From Theobroma cacao (taxonomy: Eukaryota; Streptophyta; Magnoliopsida; Malvales; Malvaceae): a stretch of DNA of 64,000 bases. The position numbers and the translations under genes were made by a program. The DNA lies in assembly GCF_000208745.1 (NCBI RefSeq), contig NC_030855.1:7312435-7376434 (forward strand), written 5' to 3'. The notes under the pieces were generated by a model. The model had not been told where the DNA came from. It ran no database searches and worked only from the letters and a program-made list of their open reading frames with translations. Shown one piece after another: positions 48,086 to 58,905 of the stretch (position 1 is its first letter; every line of letters starts with the position of its first letter).

Positions 48086-49430
48086 ATGCCGCTTAAGATG
48101 AGAGTTGCCTTAAAGGCCACGGTAAACCAAAATGCCCCAGATGAGCCTATCGAACAACCATGAGTGTCAACGTCAATGAGTCATGGAAGAAATAGAATAG
48201 CTAGACGCAGTCGAGATTTGAAACCTAGTTATATGTATATGGGTGAAGAGAATGTGGGAGTTGGAGATGACTACCCTATAGGAAGAGGTGTCACTTTAAA
48301 AAGGTTTGGCAATGAGGTTGTAAAGTTTAGCTCATGAATTTGCTTAGTTCCACAGTAGAAGACAAGCACAATTCGAGGAATGTGTTCATTCTAATTCACA
48401 AGATTCGAACTATGTGCCTTAGTGTGAACATTAAACAAAGGCTATTGAGGTCACTTTGGTAGATTTCATGAAGTTGAAGCCCCTGTCATTTGCTGGTTCA
48501 AGTGCAGAGGAAGATCCATAAATATTTTTGAAAGACATGGAATGTATCTGTTTAGCTTTGGGATGCTCTTCATATTAGTTAGTGGAATTGCTGGGATTCA
48601 GATTAGAAAGTGTGACCAGAATATGTTTTGTGTCATTCAACAAGGGTAAACCATCAAGGTCATCCCTAATGACATGAGAAGGATTTGTCCAAGCTTTTCT
48701 TGATTGCTTCTTGCCTGAAAGCATAAGAAACGCAAAGGCATAGGAGTTTGAGACATTGATACATGCCCTAGACATGACAATGATGAACTATGATGTCTGA
48801 TTCACCCAATTGTCCCGTTATGCTCCTGACTTGGTCCTAACTGAACAAATAAGATCAAAAGGTTTATTAGGGGATTAATTGAACCATTTTTTAGAGTTAT
48901 TGCCACCCAGAGGTTTTTATCTTATGCAGTAGGGGTGGATGGAGCTAGAATGATTGAAACCAAAAAAATGGAATCTAGATTGGAAAGATGTAAGGGTCGA
49001 AGAGTTTGGAATGAGGCCAACAGGGTCGTAGAAATTCTAGCACGACAAAGAGTCCAACATTGATACGTCATTGGAGTCATGTGGGAACTACTCTTACACA
49101 TAGGCCACCAAAGAACAGTGATTCGTTTAGCCCACCTTTTAGATGAGATTAGTTTAGCATAGCATCTAACTTGGACCTCAAACAGCGGGGTGTTTTATGT
49201 AAACTGTGGAAAGGCACATGGTGGACCATGCCACATAGCAGTTGGATTGTGTTTTGAATGTGGCCAATCTAGGCATTTGATGAGAGATTACCTGATGTAG
49301 AAACAGTTAGTAAAGGTAGACCATAGATATGTGAAACAAATGGCAAATACTCCATCTAAAATAGCACCAACCAAGAGAAATGTTAGAGGTGACAAAGGTA
49401 AGGGTGTAGCCTCATTATCTTGTTGATCGG
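48086..49430 (+). pseudogene. Gypsy-2 gag
   Basis: Starts MPLKMRVALKATVNQNAPDE at 48,086 and stops soon after. FMKLKPLSFAGSSAEEDP (then TAA) and FLKDMECICLALGCSS match Ty3 gag. A zinc-knuckle region NCGKAHGGPCHI and CFECGQSRHLMRDY lies at about 49,197-49,291; its last Cys is Tyr (TAC at 49,289). Several stops throughout. Confidence 0.75.
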
Positions 49431-49700
49431 CATAATGGGTAATGATGGAGAAAGTCAAGTGTGGATGTTCACTTTGACACCGCAAGATGCTCAAACTTCC
49501 AATGCAGTGGTCACATGTGCACGTCTTATTTGTGGTATCAAGGCTTTCGTTTTATTTGATCCCGGATCGACACATTTCTTTGTGTCACCACACTTTATGT
49601 TGAAATTGGATAAGTTTTGTAGTAGTATGGATGAACCCCTAAATATGACTATTCCCCTAGAGGAGATATTTGTGGCAGAGTATGTGTATAAGTCCTGTGT
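49420..49700 (+). pseudogene. Gypsy-2 protease, N-terminal part
   Basis: FTLTPQDAQTSNAVVT, then LFDPGSTHFFVS (active site in the DPG form usual for this clade), then EEIFVAEYVYKSCV, at which point an insertion cuts the frame. The rest resumes at 52,842. Confidence 0.82.
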
Positions 49701-50393
49701 TTTCACAGCCCAAATTTTAGGCTATGACCTACGCATGGGCCCAATAGGCATAGCCCGCTAAGCCCAAGCAAGCCTATTTAAGCAATCTCGATCATTAATC
49801 CCAACCATCATTTCTAAAACCACATATTGAAATTCTAAACTAAAAATATTTTAGTAATATTCTATAGTGACCCAAAACTCACAATTTTATTATGTTAAAA
49901 TAATGTCACCCGTTTGCCAACTCATAGTGGTATCGGTAATCAAATATACATAATTGACTTATAATATGGATCCTAACGGATTACATTACATATACGCATT
50001 CACAGGTAACTGACCCTTGACCGTCAGCGGAGTGACCGTGGGTGAAGGTACAGCTACTGAGATGCCATAGTACCTACCAAAAGGACGAGCATATGTGGAC
50101 ATTTAATCTAGGTCCCAACTGTCTTTGAATCTGAAAACAGGAAGTTTAAAAACGTAAGTATAAAACTTAGTGAGTGAACATAAGAAGGGAACAAGCAATC
50201 GATAGGAAGAATTTGGAAATCATGATGCACTTGTTTAAAAAACAATGCAATTGATTTAATTTCTTACTAAAAACCCCTCATTTCAAACTTTGATCAATAA
50301 CCTCACAGTGTTGCAAAAACCCATGATCAATCCATGAAGTTAAATGGGTGAAAAATAGGTCAAAATCAAGCAAGGTAGCAAGCATGGTAGCAA

Positions 50394-50704
50394 GTTTCTC
50401 GCTGCAGCGAGAAACAGTCTTAGTTTGCATATGTTTTAGTTTTTTTTTTCATATCTCCCACTACAGAAGTCCAATAGACCTAATTTTTAGACCATTAGAA
50501 AGCTAAGAGTTAGTGATACAAATTTTATGTTTACACTTTTCCCATTTTGGACGGGAAAGTGGTCAAAATCTTTATCGAAGTGAAAGTACTGCACTAGAAC
50601 CCAATAGTTTCTAGCTTGCTGCAGTGAAAACCAGGCCAGTGTGACCCCCAAAACCTGAGAGTTTCTCACTGCAGCGAAAATGAATCTCACTGTAGTGAGA
50701 AATA
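50394..50704. repeat. Cluster of CTCGCTGCAGCGAG-type palindromes
   Basis: A perfect 22-bp palindrome at 50,394-50,415 with core CTCGCTGCAGCGAG is followed by degenerate copies at about 50,611-50,632, 50,660-50,680 and 50,685-50,703 (e.g. TCTCACTGTAGTGAGAAAT). All lie in the inserted LTR-like unit. Confidence 0.8.
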
Positions 50705-50908
50705 GAGCATTTTAAGTGAAATTGATCTTGTTACATCAAAAGCCATTTTCTTGTTGAAATGAAATGCAATTTAGGAGCAATTAACAATACCAACACACAA
50801 CACAATCACAATTATTTTCATAAACTGTTTATAACATATATATATATATTTGTATGTACATACATCATCATGCATACCATCCCACCACACTCAACTCAAT
50901 GCAATATC

Positions 50909-51024
50909 ATCATCATGTGTGCACTACCTACTCGCACACTTCAACATCATCATGTGTGCACTTCCTACTCGCACACTTTATCATCTTCATGTGTGCACTC
51001 CCTACTCGCACACTTCAACATCAT
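50909..51024. repeat. Minisatellite, three ~41-bp units
   Basis: Three units of CATCATCATGTGTGCAC followed by TACCTACTCGCACACTTCAA, with few differences. They make all three plus frames look open, which explains spurious ORFs here. Confidence 0.88.
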
Positions 51025-51167
51025 CACACAACAATATTCATCAATACAAAACATATATTCATATATATACCTACCAACATAATATAGAGGCACATGGATT
51101 CATCATTTTACTCATTTCACATTTTTCACAACATCAAAACATTTTTTCAAGGGCTTGTTCCCTAGCA

Positions 51168-52109
51168 CACATTTTTAAAGAAAAGTTGGATAAAATCATT
51201 TAAATGTTCATTCAAATACATTATATTTCCTAAAGAAATTTTGAAATGCAAGTTCACTCACCGGTCTTGTTGATTCTTTTGCTTGACTTTAACCTCAACT
51301 AATACTCCAAATGGACATGTGAGGCCTTGTTGGAACCTATACACACACAACATCACAACCAACCCAAATTGGCATTAATATAATCCAAAAGCTCTTTCCT
51401 AATCAAGTTCCACTAGTTATTCCTAACTAGCTTCCAATTGCCATTAAATGGCTAGTTATTCACACTACTCTAGTCACCCTAAGAGTGAATAAACAACCTC
51501 AATGATAAAACACTCACAAACCCCATTGTTAGCCATTATCAACAACTAAAGAAATTTAACCCTAACTTATACTCACCTTGATGGTCTTTGTAGTTGAATT
51601 TTCTTTCAAAATTCTTCAAGCTAACAAGGGAAATCACACACATTTTTAAAAAAAAGTTGGATAAAATCATTTAAATGTTCATTCAAATACATTATATTTC
51701 CTAAAGAAATTTTGAAATGCAAGTTCACTCACCGGTCTTGTTGATTCTTTTGCTTGACTTTAACCTCAACTAATACTCCAAATGGACATGTGAGGCCTTG
51801 TTGGAACCTATACACACACAACATCACAACCAACCAAAATTGGCATTAATATAATCCAAAAGCTCTTTCCTAATCAAGTTCCACTAGTTATTCCTAACTA
51901 GCTTTCAATTGCCATTAAATGGCTAGTTATTCACACTACTTTGGTCACCTTAAGAGTGAATAAACAACCTTCATGATAAATTACTCACAAACCCCATTGT
52001 TAGCCATTATCAACAACTAAAGAAATTTAACCCTAACTTATACTCACCTTGATGGTCTTTGTAGTTGAATTTTCTTTCAAAATTCTTCAAGCTAACAAGG
52101 GAAATCACA
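51168..52109. repeat. 471-bp tandem duplication
   Basis: Two almost identical copies (51,168-51,638 and 51,639-52,109), both starting CACATTTTTAAA and ending CTAACAAGGGAAATCACACA. The copies meet at a CACACA run, which suggests unequal exchange or slippage at that short repeat. Confidence 0.92.
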
Positions 52110-52841
52110 CACACTCTCTCTACATGTTCAGCTAGTGAGAGGAAGATGGAAGTAAGACTTTTGAAGGGTTTTAAGGTGAGAGAGTGAAAGAGCACAAAAG
52201 GTTGTATGAAAAAGTGCTCAAAAGCATGAAATTGAAGCTAGAGAGAGAAAGTTATGGAAGCTTTAAGGGAGGCTCCCATGGAGATGAAGAAACGTGAGAG
52301 GGGAAAGGAGAAAAAATGGCTAGAAGCTGCTGGAGCTTTAGATATTTATATCTAAAGTTTATCCATTTCTCACTCAAATTACCAAAATGCCCTTAACATG
52401 GTGACTTTGTCTTCCTCTCATCCTTTGTGCAGGCTTTTACTCTTTTGACACTAGGGCAAGGTCCATAATAGTCTAGAAATACTCGGGTTCACGAAAACAT
52501 AAAAATTTAGACCCGAGATGTAAAATGACCATTTTGCCTTTACCGTGGAAATTACATTATTTTTATCTTCTTCATTTATTTACCATCATAAATATCATTT
52601 ATTCATTCCTTAGGCCTATTTAGAGCTTAATAGCATAAAAAAAACCCACTCGTAGGAGCTCACTAAGAGCAATTACGAAATTACCCTTAGTCCGCATTAT
52701 CGCATTTACTTCTAATTATGTGTCTATGGAGATCGAGATTTCACAGGTTCACTTCTAAATTACCCTTTTTAACTCGATAATTAACCTCAATTGGCAACCA
52801 TAAACTTTATTAGCCACCGTATCAAAATACGGGGTACTACA

Positions 52842-53000
52842 TGTGTGGTCCATATTAAGGACAAGGGCACATTAGCAGATTTGGTGTTATTGCTAACTTT
52901 GGATTTTGATGTGATATTGGGAATGGACTGGTTAGTGCCCTGCTTTGCTAAGGTAGGCTGCTACCATAAGCTTAAGAAGTTTAAGTTCCCTTATTTGTGA
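52842..53000 (+). pseudogene. Gypsy-2 protease, C-terminal part
   Basis: CVVHIKDKGTLADLVLLLTL and FDVILGMDWL, the usual end of the Ty3 protease, follow the insertion. They connect to the RT segment starting near 53,091. Confidence 0.8.
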
Positions 53001-53090
53001 TTTATGGACATAACAATCCAATGTTTGTGGAGTCATGCCAGATATGGCCTATAGACAAATGCCAAGACAGAAGGCTTAGGGTATCTAAAA

Positions 53091-54000
53091 ATGACAGATG
53101 ATGTTTTGTTAAACAACAAGAGTGTGGATTATGTACTAGTAGTAGGTGACTATTCGAACGCATTTCCAGATGAATTACCTAGATTTCCTCTTAAGAGGGA
53201 GATTGAATTTTGTATTGATTTGATTCCGAATATGAAACCAATTTCTATATCTCTTTATCGAATGACACTAGCTAAATTAAGAGAGCTTAAGGAGCAATTG
53301 GAGGATTTATTGAATAAGGGCTTTATACGCCCAAGTATTTCACCTTGGGGAGCTTCGATGCTATTTGTTAAGAAGAAAAATGATAGCTTTCGGTTATGTG
53401 TTGACTACAGGAAACTTAATAAAGTGACTATTTAGAATAAGTATCCATTTCCAAGAATTGACGACTTGTTTGATCAGTTGCAAGGTACAATGTGCTTTTT
53501 AAAGACTGATTTACACTTGGAATATCACCAATTGAGAATTTAGGAAAGTGATATACCTAAGATAGCATTTCGCACATGCTATGGGCAGTATGAATTCTTA
53601 GTGATGTCATTTGGACTCATTAGTGCCCCTACAATGTTTATGGATTTGATGAATAAAATGTTCCAGGTATATTTGGATAAATTTGTGGTCGTATTCATAA
53701 ATGACATATTGGTGTATTCTAAGAGCTCGAAAAAACATGTGTAGCATTTAAGAATCGTGTTGCAGACATTCAGGGAGCATAAATTATATGCCAAATTTTT
53801 GAAGTGTAAATTTTGGTTGAATAAAGTTAGTTTTTTAGGGCACGTTGTGTCTAAACAAGGGGTACAAGTGGATCACAATAAGGCAAAAGTTGTGAAAAAT
53901 TGGCTAAGACCGACGTTTGTAACAGAAGTTAGAAGGTTTTTGGGTTTAGCTGAGTATTACAAACATTTTGTGCAAGATTTTCTACGATTGCATCAACTAT
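53091..54000 (+). pseudogene. Gypsy-2 reverse transcriptase, active site mutated
   Basis: [27 protein letters not shown] [30 protein letters not shown] (then TAG), [19 protein letters not shown], and [13 protein letters not shown], where the second active-site residue pair reads N-D instead of D-D (AAT at 53,700-53,702). [20 protein letters not shown] and a connection segment follow. At least three stops. Confidence 0.85.
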
Positions 54001-54480
54001 GACAAGACTGACTCAGAAAGAAGTTAAGTTTAATTGGTTCAATGCATGTGAGGCTAGTTTTTAGAGGCTTAAGGCCTATCTCACTTTTACACCTATGTTA
54101 AGCCTATCATGTGGGTATGAAAGCTATATTGTGTATTGCGATGTATCACGGATTAGATTGGGCTACGTGTTGATGCAACATGGGAAAGTAATAGCATATG
54201 TCTCCTAAAAATTGTATGAACAAAACTACCCTACGCATGACCTAGAGATGGCAGCAATTGTATTCACTTTGAAAATATAGTGCCATTATCTCTATAGTGA
54301 AACTTGCGAAATATATATTGATCATAAATCCTGAAGTATATGTTTCAACAAAGAGATTTAATTTTGAGACAACATAGGTGGTTGAGTTATTGAAAGATTA
54401 TGACTACACCAAACTCTACCATATCGACAAGACAAATGTAGTGGTGGACGCCTTGAGCTAAAAGTCAATTGGGAGTTTGG
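54001..54480 (+). pseudogene. Gypsy-2 RNase H remnant
   Basis: [38 protein letters not shown] and IYIDHKS survive among many stops and frameshifts. Confidence 0.75.
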
Positions 54481-54689
54481 CGCATGTAACAATGGAGAAA
54501 TGATCTTTGGTGCATAGTTTGTATGATCTAGGCAACATGGGAGTACATTTTAAGGTCAATAATTTGAATGCCTTATTGACGCATTTTAGAGTCCGACCAA
54601 TGATTTTAGATCGGATAAAAGTTACCCAAGACTAAGATGAATATTTAGTGAAAATATTTAGGGACATGAGCAATGATAAAACTTGAGAC

Positions 54690-55650
54690 TTTGTGTACGA
54701 CACCAAACATTTAATGAGGTATCGATCACGAGTTTATGTGCTGAATATGGATGGTTTAAAAGTTGAGATTTTGAAAAAGGCTCAAGTTGCAACCTATACA
54801 ATAAACCTCAAGCCACCAATATATATCATGATCTAAAGTCTGTTTACCGATGGCTAGGATTAAAGAGAGATGTGGTTGAATATGTCTCCGAGTGTTTGAT
54901 GTGTTAGCAAGTGAAAGTTGAACATTAAAGACCTCAAAACTACTACAAATGTTACCAATACCCAAATGGAAGTGAGAACATGTAGCAATGGATTGTGTGA
55001 CGAGTTTACCACGAGCTAGGGGTGGTTATGATGCCATTTGGGTGATAATTGATCAGCTAACTAAGTCAGCTCACTTTTTGTCGATCAAGATAAAGTATGA
55101 AGCAGCTCGATATGCCCAAATTTACATTAATGAGATTGTAAGGCTACATGGTGTTCTGGTAATGATAGTGTCTAACAAAGGATCACAATTCACAATTCAG
55201 TTTTAGAGGAAATTGCAAGAGGCCTTAACACAAGATTGGATTTTAGTATGGCCTTCCACCCATAGACAGACGACCAATCTGAACACACCATTCAATCGCT
55301 CGAGGATACGTTGAAAGTGATTACGCTCGACTTTGGAGTCTTAAGGAACCATTATTTGCCTTTGTTGAGTTTGCATATAATAATAGCTACCAAGCCATGA
55401 TTGGTATGGCCATATATGAGGCATTATATGGGTGAACATGTAGATCACCTATTTGTGGGCTTGAAGTTAGGAACGAAAACTCTTGGGGCTGAAGATGGTC
55501 CGAGAAGCTGAATGAAGTATCCATGTGATACAAGAAAGGATGCTAACGCTTGAAAGTTACCAAAAATCTTACACTGATAATAGGTGCAAACCTTTGTAGT
55601 TTGAGGTTGGTGACTATGTGTTTTTGAAAATCTCACCAACCAAGGGAGTT
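54690..55650 (+). pseudogene. Gypsy-2 integrase remnant
   Basis: The clear part is 54,988-55,206: MDCVTSLPRARGGYDAIWVI (first catalytic Asp) and IVRLHGVLVMIVSNKGSQFT, where the second catalytic Asp is Asn (AAC at 55,174-55,176). The zinc module upstream and the Glu region downstream are broken by stops. Confidence 0.8.
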
Positions 55651-55675
55651 ACGAGGCTAAAAAAAAAAAGGAAAA

Positions 55676-55999
55676 TTGAGCCCTAGGTACATTAAACTCT
55701 TTGGGGTATTAAAGCACATTAATGCAATTGCTTATCACTTGGTGTTACTACCAAATTTGTCCCATGTTCATCTAGTTTTTCATGTATCCATGATTAGGAA
55801 ATATGTACTCGATCCTTCGCATGTGATACAATATGATGAAGTCCATTTACAAGATGAATTTAGTTATGATGAGCAACCCTTAGCCATGTTTGATTGGCAA
55901 GTAAAATGGCTTCGCTCCGAGGATATTACTATTGTGAAAGTGTTGTGTCAAAGTCATTTGATTGAGGAAGCCACATTGGAACTTGAAGAGGAATTGTGA
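55676..55999 (+). pseudogene. Gypsy-2 integrase C-terminus and chromodomain
   Basis: A 107-codon open stretch: VHLVFHVSMIRKYVLDPSHV and a chromodomain-like end (ITIVKVLCQSHLIEEATLEL). The conserved Trp residues of this module are replaced by Cys and Leu, so the fold is likely impaired. Confidence 0.8.
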
Positions 56000-56080
56000 G
56001 AAAAATATCCTTATCTTTTGTAGGGTTGATATATGTTTTAACTTGTGGTGTATAATTAAATTCAAGGACGGATTTCCTAT

Positions 56081-56093
56081 AAGGAAGGGAGAA
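56081..56093 (+). other. Gypsy-2 polypurine tract
   Basis: AAGGAAGGGAGAA directly abuts the 3' LTR. Confidence 0.85.
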
Positions 56094-57332
56094 TGTAACA
56101 CCCTCAATTTTCAGTGTAACCTAACTTAACTAAGAATGATTTATGAAATATATTAAGTCTTGAGGACTTTGATGATATGTTAAGTATGCGTAGTGCTTGG
56201 GAGTATGTATATTAACACTTAGGCAAACTTTTATGGAAATATGTGATATATCCCATGGCTTGAGATTTTGATATGAAATTGGTGTTATATTTAGGATATA
56301 TATGTATGTATTGGAGTTATATGAATTGTTTGAAATGTGATATCAACAGGGAATGATTTTGGGGTGATAAGTTTAGATTTTTGGAAGTTTGAAAGCTAAA
56401 GATCTACCTATAGGGGAAAATGTATTGATACATTTCCTAATGTATTAATACATTCTTGGAAAAATGAACAACATAAGGTGTATTGGTGATTTTTTATCGA
56501 TACTTTCAAGGATGTATCGATATATTTGAGTAAGGAGGAACATCTATCGATACATTATCCAAATGTATCTATATATTTGAAACAGAAAGCACTTTGGGGA
56601 AAAAGTATCGATACATTCCCTTCATGTATTGATACATTTTGTCGAAACCCTTGCAAAAGTATTGATATATTCCCAAATGTATTGATACAACCTTAGGCAT
56701 GGGCAAAAATAAAAAGCGTTTCGAGCTATCTGCCTATTTTAAAACAAACCCTAACTCTCCCTTTTTCTTTACCACTCTAAACCCTAACCTTCTAAACCAA
56801 ATTTTGTAGCAATTTAGAGTAGATTAGAGCTTTGGAAATGCCTCTAGAGGTAGGATTAAACGTTTTTACCGATTAGTTTTAAACTTAACCAGTTAATAAT
56901 CTAAAAATCTAATTTTTCCAACTTTGGTAAATCCCCTCGATTTTTTTGAAACTTGGAGCTTAGATTGGTGCAATCCGGCTTCTAAGGTATAGGTTTAGCT
57001 CATTGTTGAAGGATTTGAGCTTGAATGTTGGATTGCTAAGGAATTAGTTATTTATGAAAAGCTAGAGAATTTTCAAAAGTTAGGAAATAATTAGTTTTGT
57101 GATGTTGGTGGTGTGTTGATTGTTTAAAGGGCTAATTGAAGTTAACTAACTCATTGATGAGTTGAAGGATGGTTAAAGGGAAAGAATCAAAACTTGGCGA
57201 TTGAATGTGCCTTCGACTGTCACTATGAATAGGTTTAATTTAAATGCATGTGATGCATGACGCATGATAGATGAGCTGCATTGGTACTAGATTTTGTAAG
57301 TAGGCTTAAATGAACATGCGTAGGTTAGAGAA

Positions 57333-57377
<45 letters not shown>

Positions 57378-58153
57378 GATTACATGTGCTATGATATTTG
57401 TGCCTTGGGATAAGCCACTTCGTGGTCTATGTTGATTGTGCCTAGAATAGGAAGTCTAAAAGATAATTATGGATGTATAGGAGTGGACAACTCTAGACAA
57501 AGAATCCTTTGAAGGACATTGAGTGGTTGATGCCTCAGGGATTTAAAGCCACCTAAATGTGATTGAGCTAGAGATGTTTGGAGCTCATAAGAGAAATCTT
57601 GAGTATGAAATGTGGTATTGATGATACCTAAGGCATGATGACCTTATTGTGGATTTGTGTTTTCGTTCGATGGTGATAATTTTGAATGTTGAATCAATTT
57701 TAGGTTGAGTGGAGTCCTACACCTTGAGATTACGTGTGCTTATAGGGATGGTGGTAAGTAGGGACAGTGGTGTTAGTCCCACCTATGATTCTCACTTGCA
57801 GTGCTTTGATGCCACTCATCCAAGATTACTCTGAGTGATACTGTCCATTAGAAGATTACTCTAGAAGATGACTTTGATTCTTTGCTGGTTGCTTCGACAC
57901 ATGCATGATTTGAACCCTCTACTCGTTGCTTCGGCACAGCATGATTTGACTCTTCTCAAGCGACGTAACCCTGAGCACGATTTGATTTTGTCGATTAGCC
58001 ACCATGAGTGATTTGATGATGTCTAGTGACAGACCACTCTAAGATTTAAGGATAAGACTAGTTGATATGCTCCTAATTATGATGAAACTTTAAGGATAAG
58101 CCTAGTTGATACGTACGCTTGGCCACTGTGCGTGATTTGTTGCATTGAGTATG

Positions 58154-58206
<53 letters not shown>

Positions 58207-58676
58207 TGTGTTATTTATCTGCACCCCTCACTAAGCATTAGATGACTCACCCATTTTGTACCATATGTAGATAAATAGGCCCCTAGACAGTGCGTGGCAA
58301 GGGTCGTCTATTGACAGACCAATTTTTGGCATCTGGTAGGTCCTTAACCCAATTGGTCACTTCATTGTGTCCATCCCAAGCTTCCGTTCTGTATTCGGTT
58401 TGATTACGTATGTAGGCTTGATGTTGCATTTTAACTTGAGTAAGGGTTGTAAGTGCGAACCCGTTTATTGGCTAATGTATAGCCTTATGGATATTATTTT
58501 TGAATTATGTGCCAAGGGCAATGTTAATGTATTTAACTTAAAATATTTTATGAATATGATAGTTTGGACCTTGGTTATACATATGTGATTTGGAATACTA
58601 AGGCTTGCTTAGGTCTTATGAGCTTCGCCTACTAGGCTGGTGGGTTGGTCACGGACCCCGACCTCATTTCTTGACA
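56094..58676 (+). repeat. Gypsy-2 3' LTR
   Basis: Starts TGTAACACCCTCAATTTTCA and ends TTGACA. It holds five paired TGTATCGATACA-like motifs (56,418-56,700), one pair more than the 5' LTR, and two long (TA)n tracts (about 57,336-57,370 and 58,146-58,202). Confidence 0.92.
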
Positions 58677-58905
58677 TTGTTCATCATACACCTTTTCTTG
58701 TATATAACCATTTAAAAATGCACTTTTAACATCCATTTGAAATAATTTAAAATTCATGTAACTAGTATAAGCAAGAAAGAGTCAAATTACTTCTAATCTA
58801 GTTACAGGAGAAAAAGTGTCATCATAATCAATACCTTTCTCTTGATTATAGCTTTGAAAAAACTAACCTTGCTTTGTTTCTTACCACATTTTCAACCCCC
58901 AAACT
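58677..58905 (-). pseudogene. Ty1/copia reverse transcriptase fragment (N-terminal half)
   Basis: Minus-sense: ENVVRNKARLV, a 1-nt frameshift, then NQEKGIDYDDTFSPVTRLEV and FQMDVKSAFLNGYIQEKVY, the opening motifs of copia RT. It continues at 45,251 after removal of gypsy-2. The upstream part of the copia element is missing; Athila-type B sequence adjoins. Confidence 0.85.

Larger units (their letters stand above)
49701..52841 (-). mobile_element. 3.1-kb LTR-like insertion in the gypsy-2 protease
   Basis: Flanked by TGTGT at 49,696-49,700 and 52,842-52,846; removing it restores the protease reading (KSCV to VHIKDKGTLADL). The right end, read on the minus strand, starts TGTAGTACCCCG, a typical LTR start. 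The left end is less clear: a second possible LTR edge is TGACCCAAAACTC at about 49,866. No gag or pol is inside, so it is a solo LTR or an LTR with extra sequence. It contains a palindrome cluster (50.39-50.70 kb), a minisatellite (50.91-51.02 kb) and a 471-bp tandem duplication. Confidence 0.65.
45252..58676 (+). mobile_element. Gypsy-2: old plus-strand chromovirus, itself interrupted
   Basis: Two ~2.6-kb LTRs, a tRNA-iMet primer site and a polypurine tract bound a decayed gag-PR-RT-RH-IN-chromodomain series. It splits a copia RT: joining the flanks gives a continuous copia reading (…VYDEQ to SPPSFKHFE…), proving insertion. Flanks are CGATT (left) and TTGTT (right), so no clean 5-bp duplication survives. 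LTRs differ at about 8 of the first 60 positions, clearly older than gypsy-1. A 3.1-kb insertion at 49,701-52,841 disrupts the protease. Confidence 0.92.

Noticed and set aside
50759..51203. Overlapping plus-strand ORFs of 77-117 aa rich in His, Ser and Thr
   Set aside because: They come from the stop-free minisatellite and appear in all three frames, so they are not genes.
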